Assembly: GCA_025642075.2 (NCBI GenBank)
Contig: JAODUO010000153.1
Coordinates: forward strand, 1,035,001-1,099,000
Direction of reading: 5' to 3'
Origin: Ridgeia piscesae
Taxonomy: Eukaryota > Annelida > Polychaeta > Sabellida > Siboglinidae
DNA length: 64,000 nucleotides
A program made the position numbers and the translations under genes. Within the stretch, counting starts at the first letter, position 1, and each line of letters starts with the position of its first letter. The notes beneath the pieces are model-generated. The model did not search any database and was not told the DNA's origin. It was given only the letters and a program-made list of their open reading frames with translations. This document shows, piece by piece, positions 45,655-57,884 of the stretch.

Positions 45655-46765
45655 ATAATTTTCATATCCAAAAACAAGATCTTTCTCTTTTACCTGTAGG
45701 GGCTTTCGTCTGATGTTAGACGCCGACTTCTTCAGTGCTAATGATGAATTACGTCATCGTACACGTGGGGTATCTCGTAATTGCCCTCATCTCTGTTCAT
45801 TGGTGTCTTAATTTTGTCTTTCTGATCCAGATGGCTTCCTTTACTTCCTGTTGTTTGGCTCTTTGTCAATGATTTTCGCACAATCCCAGTCTATTATGTA
45901 ATTTTCAGTCGTTACATGGTCTGTGATGGCGGATTTGTTGAAGTTTGACATTATTTTTTTCTCGCTCCTTGAGTATTTCTCATTGTTCATGTTGCACTGT
46001 CTACGTGTCCTGTGTTCGTCCAATCTCCCAGTCTCTCCAGTATACTCGCACCAGTTCTTGCATGGTATCTGATACACCAGTTCACCTTGTTCTGCTAACT
46101 CTACCTTATCTTTTGGATGTACCAACAAGCGCCTGAGGGTGGTGTGGGGACGCATGGCTGTCGCAACTCCGTACTTTTTCATTACTCTGTGTACTCTTTC
46201 CGAAACTCCCTCCACACATGGGACAACTACTTGGCTTCTGTAGTTTTTTTCTTTGTTTGTCCTACTGCCGGTCTTTTTCTTCTGTTTTGTGTTGTCTGTG
46301 ACCTTTTTCAAGGCCCAGGATGGATAGCCACATTCTCTTAACTTCTTAAGGCTCCTCTCATATGTTCCATCGCTTCCTTCTTATCCCCCTCCTCTGTATT
46401 TATCGTCTCACACCTGTCCATGAGCGTTCTGACAACTCCTAGCTTCTGGTGTATGGGATTCATGTACTGGTCAATATACACGGTGGACTTCACGCTTCCA
46501 TCTTCCTTTCTGGTGAATTTGGCATCCAAGAAGGGCGTACCGTTGTTTCTTTATCTTCTCTGGTGAAGACAATGCTACCCGTGGAGTCTACTGTATTGAT
46601 ATGTTGTTGCATTTGCTCTGCCTTTCCTGTGTGAACCAGGCAGATGACGTAACATATCTATTCCAGCTTCTCGGTTGACAGTTCTCTGGTGATGTGGCGA
46701 TGATCTTTACGAAAGCCTAGAGCTACAGGTAAAAAGAAAGATCTTGTTTTTGGATATGAAAAATG
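45655..46765 (-). mobile_element. Penelope-like element fragment with inverted terminal copies
   Basis: The minus-strand frame 46,311-45,841 has a GIY-YIG-type end: GELVYQIPCKNWCEYTGETG followed by a shortened LDEHR segment, with the preceding VVVPCVEGVSERVHRV typical of Penelope-like elements. The frame at 46,529-46,338 gives DAKFTRKEDGSVKSTVY and HQKLGVVRTLMDRCETI, from the end of the RT; it is out of phase with the first, so the element is broken. About 50 bp at each end are inverted copies (CTACAGGTAAAA.GAAAGATC and TTTTTGGATATGAAAA), at 45,655-45,713 and 46,712-46,765. Confidence 0.8.
45700..45770 (-). ncRNA. Candidate hammerhead ribozyme remnant in the Penelope-like terminal region
   Basis: On the minus strand CTGAAGA (45735-45729) is followed by AGTC... 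and ...GACGAAAG (45710-45703), the order and spacing of the hammerhead core CUGANGA-stem II-GAAA. A hairpin (GATGACGTAATTCATC) upstream could be stem I. Stem III and the cleavage triplet are not clear. Hammerheads are known in Penelope-like terminal repeats. Confidence 0.35.
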
Positions 46766-46769
46766 AAAA

Positions 46770-47520
46770 CTTTTGATTGGAAAAAGAACTATCCTGAGAA
46801 ATGTTCAGTAAACTGCAAATTTATATATCTCTTTATTTTTGTGTTAACATAAGTTTAATGTTGAATAGTTTTTATAATACAGTATTATCTGATAAAAAGG
46901 TATCCCTATTTAATTTGTTGTATCAAATTCGGCCTGATGACTATAATATAATTATAATTAGCGTCTCTAACCTAATTTGGGGGGGGGAAAAAGGCGGCCG
47001 ATCCAGAGGGAAAATTAGGGGGCCTAAAGTTTCCACCAGGGGGAATTGAACAGACAGAGTTCCATTTCCCAACGGGAGAAAATTCCCCAGAGTTAAACTT
47101 CGTGCACCGATAAAAAAGTTTGGATTTTATTTGCATTTTGAATTTATTAAGGGGGGTTTTTAATCGAGTTTTCCTCGCGACGTTTGGACATTATAATTAT
47201 CACTATTTCATCCATTAATAAGAATTTGCTGTATGTCATGGGGGCTTTGCTAATTTATACGATCACAACAACGTTATTAGCAAGCCTTTTTGTTTGAATG
47301 TAACGTAAACTAAAGTTCTAAACGTGATAATAACGTGGCCGTGACTCGTTAATACGTGGTGACCAATCAAAACGCCACATTGTGAACGTGTTCTAAACGT
47401 GATTTTTCACCTCAAAACTACGTGGTGACAACGAATCAGTGACACGACAGGAACATGTAGTTTCTACGTAAAATTCAACGTCGTCACAACGACAGCGCAA
47501 CGAGGCTGCCACGTGGTATA
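46770..47520. other. Intergenic stretch with an odd homopolymer-rich part
   Basis: No gene seen. The part 46,975-47,165 is full of short G, A and T runs unlike its neighbours. From 47,320 to 47,520 ACGTGG recurs (including TACGTGGTGAC twice), with one CCAAT. Confidence 0.5.
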
Positions 47521-47570
47521 ACTATGTAGATGTGTTAGCTGGACACACAGGCTATTAATTTCGTTGTATG

Positions 47571-47601
<31 letters not shown>

Positions 47602-47651
47602 TGTATGTATGTATGTATGTATGTATGTATGTATGTATGTATGTATGTATG

Positions 47652-47718
<67 letters not shown>
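47571..47718. repeat. (GTAT)n followed by (AT)n microsatellites
   Basis: A perfect tetranucleotide run to about 47,650 then a dinucleotide run to 47,718, about 1 kb upstream of WDR20. Frames through it are artefacts. Confidence 0.97.
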
Positions 47719-47721
<3 letters not shown>

Positions 47722-48187
47722 GCAGATGTTCAAGCATATACCCTTATTATATTTGAAAATTAGAATACAGCGTACAAACAATTATATAATTTATACAATT
47801 TCAATTTACAATAATTATAATGTTAAGAATTAAAACAAATACATTGATTGTATATATGTTCAAACAATTCTGCAAGATTTAACATACACAACACTTTTTC
47901 TGACGAGTAGATAATGGTAGTTATGAATAATCATAATAACTGTAATATTCTTATGATATCGAATGATCATGATAATATAAAGACCATAAGCATGTGTTAA
48001 TGATATCTATATATTTTATGCCATTTGACCAACACCTTCCTTCCGCAAATGTGCTAAATCGTTAACACAAATTCCATCAAATTTATGCAAGCAATTTTTA
48101 GAAAAGTTGTCTTGTGTGAATACTTACGAAAATAGATCAGTAAAAAATGATCGTAAAAAAAGCCTGCGTCAAAAACAGTGCTATTGT

Positions 48188-48446
48188 CCCAGATAGCATG
48201 CAAACGTTAATCTAACGTTAATGTAACGTTAGCAGAAACGTTGGAACGTTTAACGTTTAAATGCGAACGTTTGTTTTGCGTTATTTTGCTCGTTTTTTTT
48301 TAAACGTAGATCTAAGTTTAAGTTTCTAACCAAACAAAAACAACCAAAAACGAACGTTTCGGGAACGTTAGTGATTTAACCATAAACAAAATCAAACGGT
48401 TCTAACCAAATGCAAACGTTAATGTAACGTTTGCATGCTATCTGGG
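48188..48446 (+). mobile_element. AACGTT-rich MITE, copy 2 (next to WDR20 promoter)
   Basis: A 259-bp element with near-perfect terminal inverted repeats: CCCAGATAGCATGCAAACGT at the left, mirrored by ACGTTTGCATGCTATCTGGG at the right. About a dozen AACGTT/AACGTTT blocks lie inside. GT on both sides may be the target duplication. It ends 308 bp before the WDR20 start codon. It keeps more CpG sites than copy 1, so it is probably younger. Confidence 0.85.
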
Positions 48447-48754
48447 GTACGCGTATTATGTGCTGTGTAAAGACGTGGCCGTGCAGAGCATGTCGCGTGA
48501 ATAGTGCGAGCTAGCTGATATAGTGTGTTAAAATAGGCCGAGAGGGTTGGAACACAACATTTCAAAGACCCGATTATAGTGACCTGCCAAACATTTTATG
48601 GTCGTGAGTTTGTGATTGTAAAACAAGTGTCCGCCACACGGAGCTAGTATTTGTCGCATCATGTGCGCATCCTTAATACAGTGAACGGAAGTTTATATTT
48701 ACGCATGCCAAGTGAGAGCACCATACGGGTTCTAGCATTACGGAAACATCCAAC

Positions 48755-49726
48755 ATGGCTACCCAGAATGAGGGTGGGGGAAAAGATGAGATAAAAACTC
48801 AATTTATGACAAGAGAAGGAATATATAAATTAATGACGCTTTCCGAATACTCAAGACCTACACGAGGTGCATTTAATGGACAAGGAAATACCCCAGTTAA
48901 AGTTTCGTTCATTACTTTAAACGACCAGTCTGGCACTGGTGACAGGATATGTTTCAACATTGGCAAAGAGTTGTACTTCTACGTGTACAAGGGTGTGCGG
49001 AAGGTCAGTCAATCTTTTTCTACAATAAAATGTACCCATAGCAAAAGCTATTTTATATGCACCTTTCATTTGACTGTGATCTGAAGTTATCTGCGATAAC
49101 TGAAGTTGTCAGCGTAAATGATAGGCCTACAAAACTATATCTGTCACCCGGCGATGGCGGTTGAGACTCGAGCTGTCACTGTCAGTCAGTGAGTCACTGA
49201 GACTGCGAGTGTCACTGTCAGTGGCTGGCGCCAGCATCCAATTTATTCTGAGTAAGACTAGTGTCCCAATCCACGTCAACAGTTTGCTTCTAACAACATC
49301 TACTGTAGCAAAGTACTGCAGTAGTCTATGCGCCATGCCTGCGTGTACAGATGATATATCATTTAAGTCCGATAATTTAAAACAGTTTAAACCAGTCTGA
49401 CATAGTGCCATACTCATATAAACATAGTGAAAATATATATAATGTCATGGCTTTTGCATAGATGAGGACACAATTATGTGTTGTGTAGCACCAAATTGTA
49501 TGTCATACCTGTGAACAATTAACGAATGGTTAGTGAAACATCCAAAGAATGTGTTTTCCACAGTTCTGGCAATCAAACTAACATTTACAGTGAGATTGAT
49601 TGGTTAAATACGATGCATAGGAAATGGGATGAAATTAGGAAATCTGTCAATATTTTACAAAAAAAATAAAACATCAAATTTGCGATGATCAGTGTTATAA
49701 ACATTGGTTTACTAATTAATCATATT

Positions 49727-49777
<51 letters not shown>

Positions 49778-52700
49778 CGTCACATATGTATGGTTGTAAT
49801 AACACAACTGTATGGTCAGGAACCACTTTGATTTATGTACGTAGAATACATGAGTCACATTTACAAGATGTAGATGTAAGACTACATTTGATTTTTATGT
49901 AAGCAGCAACTAAAATATTTCCTCATTTCCTACCATATTTGGCCAGACATTTATTGACAATTTCACAACATATTAACCTCCACTGACAAAAATACTCTGG
50001 AAAATTTGTGAACTTTGAATACTCAGTTTCCCACAAACCACTTTCAAAAATCTGTGCTAGAACCAGACAGATAGTTGCCCTGATGACATCACCATCCAGA
50101 ATGACACCTGTATCAAATTCATCATTTATGCATAACATATAATTACTAAGTATAATATTACACGCTGAATTGAATATATTAAATAATTGAACACGTTTGT
50201 TTTTGAAATTGTTTTTCCACCGTAACTTGTTGGTGGTTTCAAGCTCCTGTGATGATATTTACCTGTAGTGATGATATTTACCTGTCCCCGGTTATGGTTA
50301 CGCCAAATGAGTTTGTTTGTTATGCCTCTGAGCTTGAATTTTGTTAGGATATAGGTACTATAGAAGAGTTAAAATTATTATTATTATATTACTATTGCCA
50401 CAATTACATTTGAAGAATTACTGTTACATTTTTCATTGAAACTATGGAATAATACATGGTTTGCATAAATATGTACCACACATTTTTTTCTTACTAAGCG
50501 TTTAAGGATAGAACATATTTTGTATATATTTCTATGCTATTACTACCACTACTATTATAGTAACGAACGACAAAAGCAGTGTCACTGTCACATGATTTAA
50601 CTTGATGTTTTATAATCAGTGTAATTAAAGTGTAATGAATATAAATATAGTAAGCCGGATTTCACATAGTTTGTTGCTTTGGGGCTGCAGTGGGGCAGCA
50701 ATCATAAAACATGGTGAAACTAGTGGAATATTCTTTTCTTGTGCATAATAATCAGACTGCAGATAAAAACAATTTAAATTGAACTTTGAAATGATAAGTA
50801 ATATACATGTATAAAAGTACTAGGTCAGTTGCAATTGCAGTGCTTCCTATTACTATTAACAGTTCTTGATCAACCTATTACTATTATTTTACTATTACAA
50901 GTGTACTTCAACAATGTTGTTAAATATTCACATGTTAATATTATCCCAGGCATGGTCATGTACCTTACTGGAAACATGGAAATGCCTGTTTGTAACAAGA
51001 TTTAACAAGATTACCACCTAGAGAATCAAATCTAGATGGCAGGTGCCAGGTGGACAAGGAAGCCCTTTGGCTATCGAGAGTCCAACCTATCTATTTAAGT
51101 GTATCCTGCCCTTCTGAAGTATATGTTGATTTTATTTTTAAACATACAGTAATGGTTAGCTATTTGCTGACATATTCGTATATATAGTTTCTGCAGTTTG
51201 TGCAGTATCTTTAAAATTTAACAACACTGCTGATACTGATAGTTGTAAGCTAATACATACATATAGTTGGTGGTGAATAGATGAAGAAGTACGGTTTAAG
51301 GAAAATCCGGTCCCTGCATCATGCAACATCTACCAGCAAACTCAGCAGTTTTGCTTTGACCAACTACTTTGTAAACAGCCTGTTATTTGTATAGGTGATT
51401 TTTGAGGACATTGAACACACACCTAAAGATCCTAAAATAATGTAAGACATTAAGTTTGCGAGACATTTCTACAAATTGGCTAGTTTGGAAAATATTAGAT
51501 GAGGTGGGTGAAAATAATAGCAAGGCAACCTGCATCACTGAATGCTTACCAGGAAAACACCAACACAAATTTATAATATTGTTATTGTTAATGTGACATG
51601 GTCATAGACAAAATAGGGGTGTGATATGTTACTAAATGGTTTTGCACTATCACATTACCAACAATGCAATTGAATGCATTATCTGTATTCTTTAAAACTG
51701 AGTAAACCAGCCACAGGACATCCAACTCAGAACAAATTATGGCTTGTGCTAAACAAAATACATGTAACTTTCAATTATTAGTACACAAATATGTGTTTTG
51801 CTTTATGAAATAACTGTACTTTTCCTATTAACAGTCATAGCGAAAATAATCGTAATTTACGGATGGATTCCATGCAATTTATTGCTTCAGTATTCAGTGA
51901 ACAATGTGATATATTTCAGGCTGCTGATTTGACAAAACCAATAGATAAGCGGGTATACAAAGGCACATTCCCAACCTGTCATGATTTCAACCAGTTGACT
52001 GCAACAACGGACTCAGTCATGCTGTTGGTTGGCTTCACAGCTGGTCAAGTACAGCTGATTGACCCGATCAAGAAGGAACTGAGCAAACTCTATAACGAGG
52101 AGGTATGTTTACATGAAATATTTTTGCTAGAATTTTTAGAATCACATTTTGGTTTATTTGTTAATAGTTGAATTTTGAAATGACGAATATATAGAAATGC
52201 CACATGCATTAGGGCCATAAGCAGGGTTCTTCTGGTGGTCCTGTTTGGTCTCAACCACCTCCCCAGATGTCTACATAAGTATGTATCAAGCCTGTCCAAC
52301 CTTTCACTTGAAACATATAAAACATGTCTGCTACTTTCTAGTCAATTTCAGAGTACTGAAATTATTTGAAAATTACCAAACAATTATTTATCTTGTATAC
52401 AACTTATGACTTTCAGATCGTTGATCGTTTTGTGCATCTTCTTGTTATTGTCCACCATTGTTGTTGTCACTTGTGGAGCAACTTCGGGTAACTACAGTTA
52501 GTTACATTGTTCATGTCTTATGAGGGACCATGACTATGTATAGACAATGTATTTATATAATATGTTTATAATAGTGATTCAACAGTTAGTTTATTTAATT
52601 TGATTAAAGCTGTTGTTAAATGTCTTAGACAGACGTTTATGTTAATAATTCTTGTTTAAAAAAATGTTGAAAGGCTCATTATTAAAGGGATTCTTTGGGG

Positions 52701-55700
52701 CCTGAAAGGGATGCCTTTGTGTCCCAAAATGTTATGAAAAGGAATTCATTTGAGCACTTTAAACTCTGTAAACAGTGTAATGCACACAAACCTGTTAATA
52801 TAATTATTTCATGTAATTCTATGCATTTATTTCATTGTAATTATATTTTACTAATCAATAATAAAAGGCAGAGCCCAAACTATAACCTCAGTGTGCAGTG
52901 TGCAGAGTTATTTGGGACACTAAATTATAAAGAGTTTATATTCTCAAAGAATCCCTTTTCATTATAATTTGAGACATGAAAGTATCCCTCTAAGTATGAA
53001 GTGTAAATACCTTTATTATAGATATCTATCGCTGAACAATTATTATCATTGAATGTCAGTTTAGTCCTTTTCAATGAGTTTGTATATTCATGGCTGCTAG
53101 TAAAACTTACACTTTTTACATTTGTGCTTTAATATCTGACATACATAAAATGCCAGCTTCTAGTCATTAACAACTTGTCAGCTGACAAACAGTCCAACAT
53201 GTAGATGCATTCATCCTTATTGCCCTAGGTGGTACTGATGACCACACATTTTGTGTCTTGACGGATGGACTATCCATTAGCCGATAAGTTGTTAGCGACT
53301 AATTGTTGACAGAACTCATCGATGTTTATGCCTCAGTCTGGGTTTATATAACGTATGTTTGTAATACTTTTCTTGGTGACTTCGTATATTTGTAAGTATA
53401 AGGCCAGTTTCACAGTAACTATACCACAAGCGTGAGTGTCTCCATACTCCAAATGTTTAAAATCACTTAGTTTCAACATAAGTTGAAACCATAATACCCT
53501 AGGTATATGTATAAACTAGAATGCTACAAGGAAGGCATATATCACACAATTTAACAGAAATAGTTGCAATCCATGATTCCATGGTAATTTTTTATATTGG
53601 AAATATCGAGGCAAAAACTAGAGTACAAAACAGTCTTTCAAAGTAGTACAAAAACATCTTTAAATAGCATAAGATTTTTTATTTGGGTTTGTCCGTACCG
53701 TTTTTAAATATACAATTCCAATTTATTAGAACAGTTCAGTATTAAAATCATAAAAATTCAATTACCATCGCTTATAGCCCTGAACACCTACAGTATGACA
53801 CAGTACTTTACGTGTTACTGCAGCTTATATTTCAATACTGAATTTTTACCAAACTCTGCTTTTTACCAGTAAATTTATTTATAGTCAAATTATAACAGAT
53901 TGAGCTGGGTAATATTGATTTGTTTGTTTGTTTGTTTGATAGAGGCTGATAGACCGGTCAAAGGTGACATGTATCAAGTGGATCCCAGGCTCCCCCAACC
54001 AGTTCCTGGTGTCACATGTGAGTGGACAGATGTATGTGTACAACGAGGAGCTGCCGTGTGGGACAACGTCTCCCCACTACCAGCTCTTTAAGCAGGGCGA
54101 CGGATTCTCGGTGCACACGTGTAAGACAAAAAGTACTCGCAACCCCCTCTACCGGTGGCTGGTCGGGGAGGGTAGCATCAATGAGTTCGCGTTCTCGCCG
54201 TGTACCAAGTACGTGGCGACAGTGAGTCAGGATGGCTTCATGCGAGTGTTTGACTACAACTCGATGGAGTTGGCTGGCATGATGAAGAGTTACTTTGGCG
54301 GCTTGCTGTGTGTTTGTTGGTCGCCGGACAGCAAGTACATCGTGACGGGAGGCGAGGATGACCTCGTCACAGTGTGGTCACTTAATGAGAGGCGTGTCGT
54401 CTGTCGGGGTCAGGGTCATAAGTCATGGGTCAATGTGGTTGCATTTGATAGGTACACGACAAGTGTTTGTGATAATGAAATGTTGGATTTTAGTGGTAGT
54501 GACGATGACTTCAATCACATGCCGCACGCAAACACTGGTTTACTACACGAGGCGTTACGGACGTCCACGCGGTCAAACACGTCAAGGGGGTCGAGTAAGA
54601 GTATAGACAGTAAGGGAGTAAACATGATCACGTCATACCGGTTTGGGTCGGTGGGTCAGGACACAATGCTGTGTCTATGGGACTTGACGGAAGACATTCT
54701 TCGCATGCCGGTCGGTCGCCATCGGACTAGCACTGTAGTGTCACAGAACGCATGTGGCGTGTCGCCAAAGTCAAACAACAGCGTGCCGTCACAGAACTGT
54801 GTAACAAACATGACATTAGACAATGCAGTGCCTCACCACAGTAGCAGTAGTAGTGGCGTCACAACGAGTCTGACGCAAAAGTTTGCAACATTCACGCTCG
54901 GCGACCGCAAGGAGAAGGACCATGACCGTAAAGAACACAAACGCAACTTCAGTTTGGGCAGTAAGAACAATGACAAGGTGATCCGCACAATCGATGACTC
55001 CTTACGACTGCTCGGTACGCCGTCATGTCCGCGGCTAGACGATGTGTTACTGCTGGAGCCACTAGTCTGCAAGAAGGTGGCACATGAGAGACTGACTGCG
55101 CTCGTGTTTCACGAGGACTGCATGGTCGCTGCCTGTCAGGAGGGCTATGTCTACACATGGGCTCGACCTGGCAAAGTCGTAAGTTTACGTTCCATTATCT
55201 GTAATTCTGTATACTGTTGCACAATTCATATTTAGGCAGGGCTTTATGCAGGACCAAATTTTTGCCAGTCACACATGTTTTGGTGGACACATGGGTGTTA
55301 ACTATTAAGCCAGTTAACAAACTTTTAGATGTGTCTGATGACCTGAAATGGACTACAAACACACATGTAACAACATTTACAGTCATTTTTGAGACATAAC
55401 TGAAAAATATATAATGGTTTTGGAAGAATTTCTTTTTTGCTCATTCATTTTTTACCTGTCCACCCATATTTCTACTCGTCCACGAGGGGTTTTACTCGTC
55501 CAAATGATGGGTGGACGGGTCTTTGCATAAAGCTATGTATTTAGGGCACTGTCAATTGGCCTTTTATAGATATGTACAGTGTTGACGAGAGCTGAGATCA
55601 ATTAAATTCAGTCAATTCCAGTTTCCGCCTCAATTCATTGCAATTCTTTTTATTCAATTCTAATATTTTTTTTCAATTCCATCAATAATCATTCAATTCC

Positions 55701-57641
55701 AATTCCAGTTCCCGCTCCAGTTCTCATAACAAAAATTAACCATAAAATTATACGATTAACAGCATACAGCATGTTATTGTAATATTTTTGAAACACTAGA
55801 TCAGCACATTAAAATGGCTTTGATTCACTGACACGTAGCGTAATGAAGCATGTAGAAATAAGATAAACAATTAACTCAGAATATTTCAATGCACCAACCA
55901 GTGTTTAAACGTCAATACAAGCCAGGTGTTCAAAACTGATTGAGTACCTAAGAAGAACATACAAAACCACTGAGTAGCTACTGGGTAGTACTGGCTGGGT
56001 AAATACAATTATATATTTTTATTTTTACAGCATTACATTTTATATACATGTAAATGATGGTTGTCACATTCTGGTTATAACCTACAAGTATGCAATTCCA
56101 TTTACCTGATGATGTTGGCAATTTGGCATCCAGTAACAGTATAAAATATTAAATATCAATGTAAGTCATCCATCAAGTCTGTTTCAATTGACTGTATTTC
56201 ATTTAGACAGCTAAAAAAACTTGCACTAGAGAAGATATTTGAATACTTGTGAGTTCTTGTCAGTCAATTAGAAAAATTGTTGATGTACACTGCAAATGTT
56301 GCACGGAATTGATGCCACCAGGGAAACAAAAGTTATGAGTTGAATTGTAAGTGTAACATTACCACAGCAGCCGCTGTTGGATTTGGCCAGATCGTATTCA
56401 AAACTTCAAAATTGTCATCGGTCAAGCAGCTTATACGTTGTTCACTCTGCGTTAAATAACACATATATAAAATCGCTAGGATGACAACATAATATTGTTT
56501 ACAATGGTGAATTGTTTTCAAATTAATTTGGTGCCCTTTTCGTGCATGATGTTGCAAAAATGCGTGTCAAAATTATCATGTCAGCGGTGCTTTGCGATGA
56601 TGATACAACAGGTCGCAGCAAATCGAAAACACACACTCATAAACTAATATTTGTAAATTGACTGCCACATTTTGTGGCTGGCTAATTTAATTAATTAATA
56701 TGTTGCTTTCTACTGCTTGATTTATAGTTTACTAATTGAAACATTTACAGCAACGTCAGTATTATCACGTGATAAAGTTAAAACTAAAGGTGGGTCTCCA
56801 CTTTTTTCATACAAATGCTATATCCAATATAAATTATATAACAGCTGTTAAAAACTAGTACATTTTGTAGTGCCATATGCATAAAGCTAGTTTTGCTAAA
56901 CCTTGTTTAACTTAGACCTGTGGTTTAACAAAACCGGCACTTAACAAAACGACTGGTCTAAATTGTGTCGTATCCATCAAGGTGATTTAGTTGTGGCCGA
57001 GCAAAACCACTGGTCTAAATTGTGTCGTATCCATCAAGGTGATTTAGTTGTGGCCTAGCAAAACCACAGGTCTAACTGTTTTTTTCACTCTAAGATTCTT
57101 AGATTCTTCTAAAAATGTGTTTTGTGTATAGTAAACTGTAGATGCGAATTTGTTGCAAAAGTGTGGACAATTGTCAGCAAGTCAAAACAGGCTCCACATT
57201 TTTATAGGGAGAAGGAGTTGTCGTGATCTTTTACTTTCTGTCATAACCATGAAAACAACCACCTACAGCCGAAAAACGTCTCACATATTTCCTAATGAAG
57301 ACAATTCACAATACAGGTTTCTCTAGAAACAAACGCTTATGTGTAATTGAAGACTAGTGCAGTAATCAATTGCACAAGACTATAAATAGTTAATTTATCA
57401 GAAGCATAAATCAGATAGTTGTTGACAGAATTGAGTAATCAGAACAACACAGAAAAAGTACTGATGACTGATGAGTATTTCAGATGTTATTTCATAACAA
57501 TGAACAATGCGTGCTGACTGTTGTCAATATTGCTGACTGTTGTCATTATTGTTGTAGGGTCTAGCACAACAGCACACAGTGACAACACCGCCACAAACCC
57601 TCCCCTGCCAGCCTCCAGCCTTAGGAAGCACAGCTTTATAG
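48755..57641 (+). CDS. WDR20: WD repeat-containing protein 20, four exons
   Basis: Exons 48755-49003, 51920-52102, 53943-55178 and 57558-57641 (stop TAG), all in phase 0 with GT/AG edges; 583 aa, close to the vertebrate length. WDR20 binds and activates the USP12/USP46 deubiquitinases together with UAF1/WDR48. The match to vertebrate WDR20 is strong along the length: N-terminal EIKTQFMTREGIYKL and GDRICFNIGKELYFYVYKGV; LLVGFTAGQVQLIDPIKKE; THE WD repeats around NEFAFSPCTKYVATVSQDGF, MKSYFGGLLCVCWSPDSKYI and VTGGEDDLVTVWSL; then SYRFGSVGQDTMLCLWDLTE and, after a Ser-rich insert, APTSCPRLDDV-like LGTPSCPRLDDVLLLEPLVC. The start ATG lies in CCAACATGGCT and gives the family N-terminus. The last exon adds 27 residues beginning GLAQQH. 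Reading through the exon 3 donor gives an alternative tail starting VVSLRS (stop at 55,235). Confidence 0.93.
49084..50990. other. WDR20 intron 1, first part
   Basis: AT-rich intron with an (AT)n run at 49,729-49,776. Frames at 49,127-49,417 and 49,923-50,138 are not supported by any family resemblance. Nothing else seen. Confidence 0.5.
50995..51150 (-). mobile_element. 3' tail of a CR1-group LINE
   Basis: The reverse complement aligns with the last ~150 bp of the LINE at 21,870-22,775: the final residues of the RT ORF, GATAGGTTGGACTCT, TCCACCTG, GCCATCTAGA, and the terminal AATCTTGTTA tandem. It is an extreme 5' truncation in WDR20 intron 1. Confidence 0.8.
52180..53900. other. WDR20 intron 2
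   Basis: AT-rich, no repeat array, no additional exon that fits the family. A short open frame at 52,695-52,967 has no recognisable features. Confidence 0.5.
55238..55534 (+). mobile_element. TIR element family B, copy 2 (in WDR20 intron 3)
   Basis: A 297-bp element with terminal inverted repeats GCTTTATGCAGGACC at the left and GGTCTTTGCATAAAGC at the right. Copy 1 lies inverted in the TFB2M gene. Both copies keep an open frame of about 55 codons with similar translations (VTHVLVDTW, then KLL.VSDDLKWTTNTHVT). Confidence 0.75.
55585..55750. mobile_element. Dispersed GGAATT-rich repeat, copy 2
   Basis: TCAATTCC/CAATTCCA-rich sequence ending in GTTCCCGCTCCAGTTCTCAT and AAAATTAACCATAAAATTAT, inverted with respect to 26,030-26,165. 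Confidence 0.6.
55760..57550. other. WDR20 intron 3, remainder
   Basis: AT-rich. It holds a tandem duplication of about 60 bp at 56,948-57,066 (ACTGGTCTAAATTGTGTCGT repeated). No exon or gene seen. Confidence 0.55.
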
Positions 57642-57789
57642 CCAAGGCCTTCTCCTCACTCAGAACATGGTAAGACATCAACATCTCAGTTAAGCAAGGG
57701 TTCCATCAACTATGACATAATTGCACAAGCAAGCAGACTGGTTGTATTGGATACAAAATAATTTTTTGGAAGAGAATTGAAAATGAATG

Positions 57790-57836
57790 AATAAAACAGA
57801 GTTTCAGAAGAAGCTTTAAATTACAACTTTAATAAA
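57790..57836 (+). promoter_or_regulatory. Candidate WDR20 polyadenylation signals
   Basis: AATAAA at 57790-57795 and 57831-57836, 149 and 190 nt after the stop. A longer 3' UTR cannot be excluded. Confidence 0.35.
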
Positions 57837-57884
57837 ATATGCATTGATCAGATACATAGGAACATTAGTATTAGTGAGCACATA

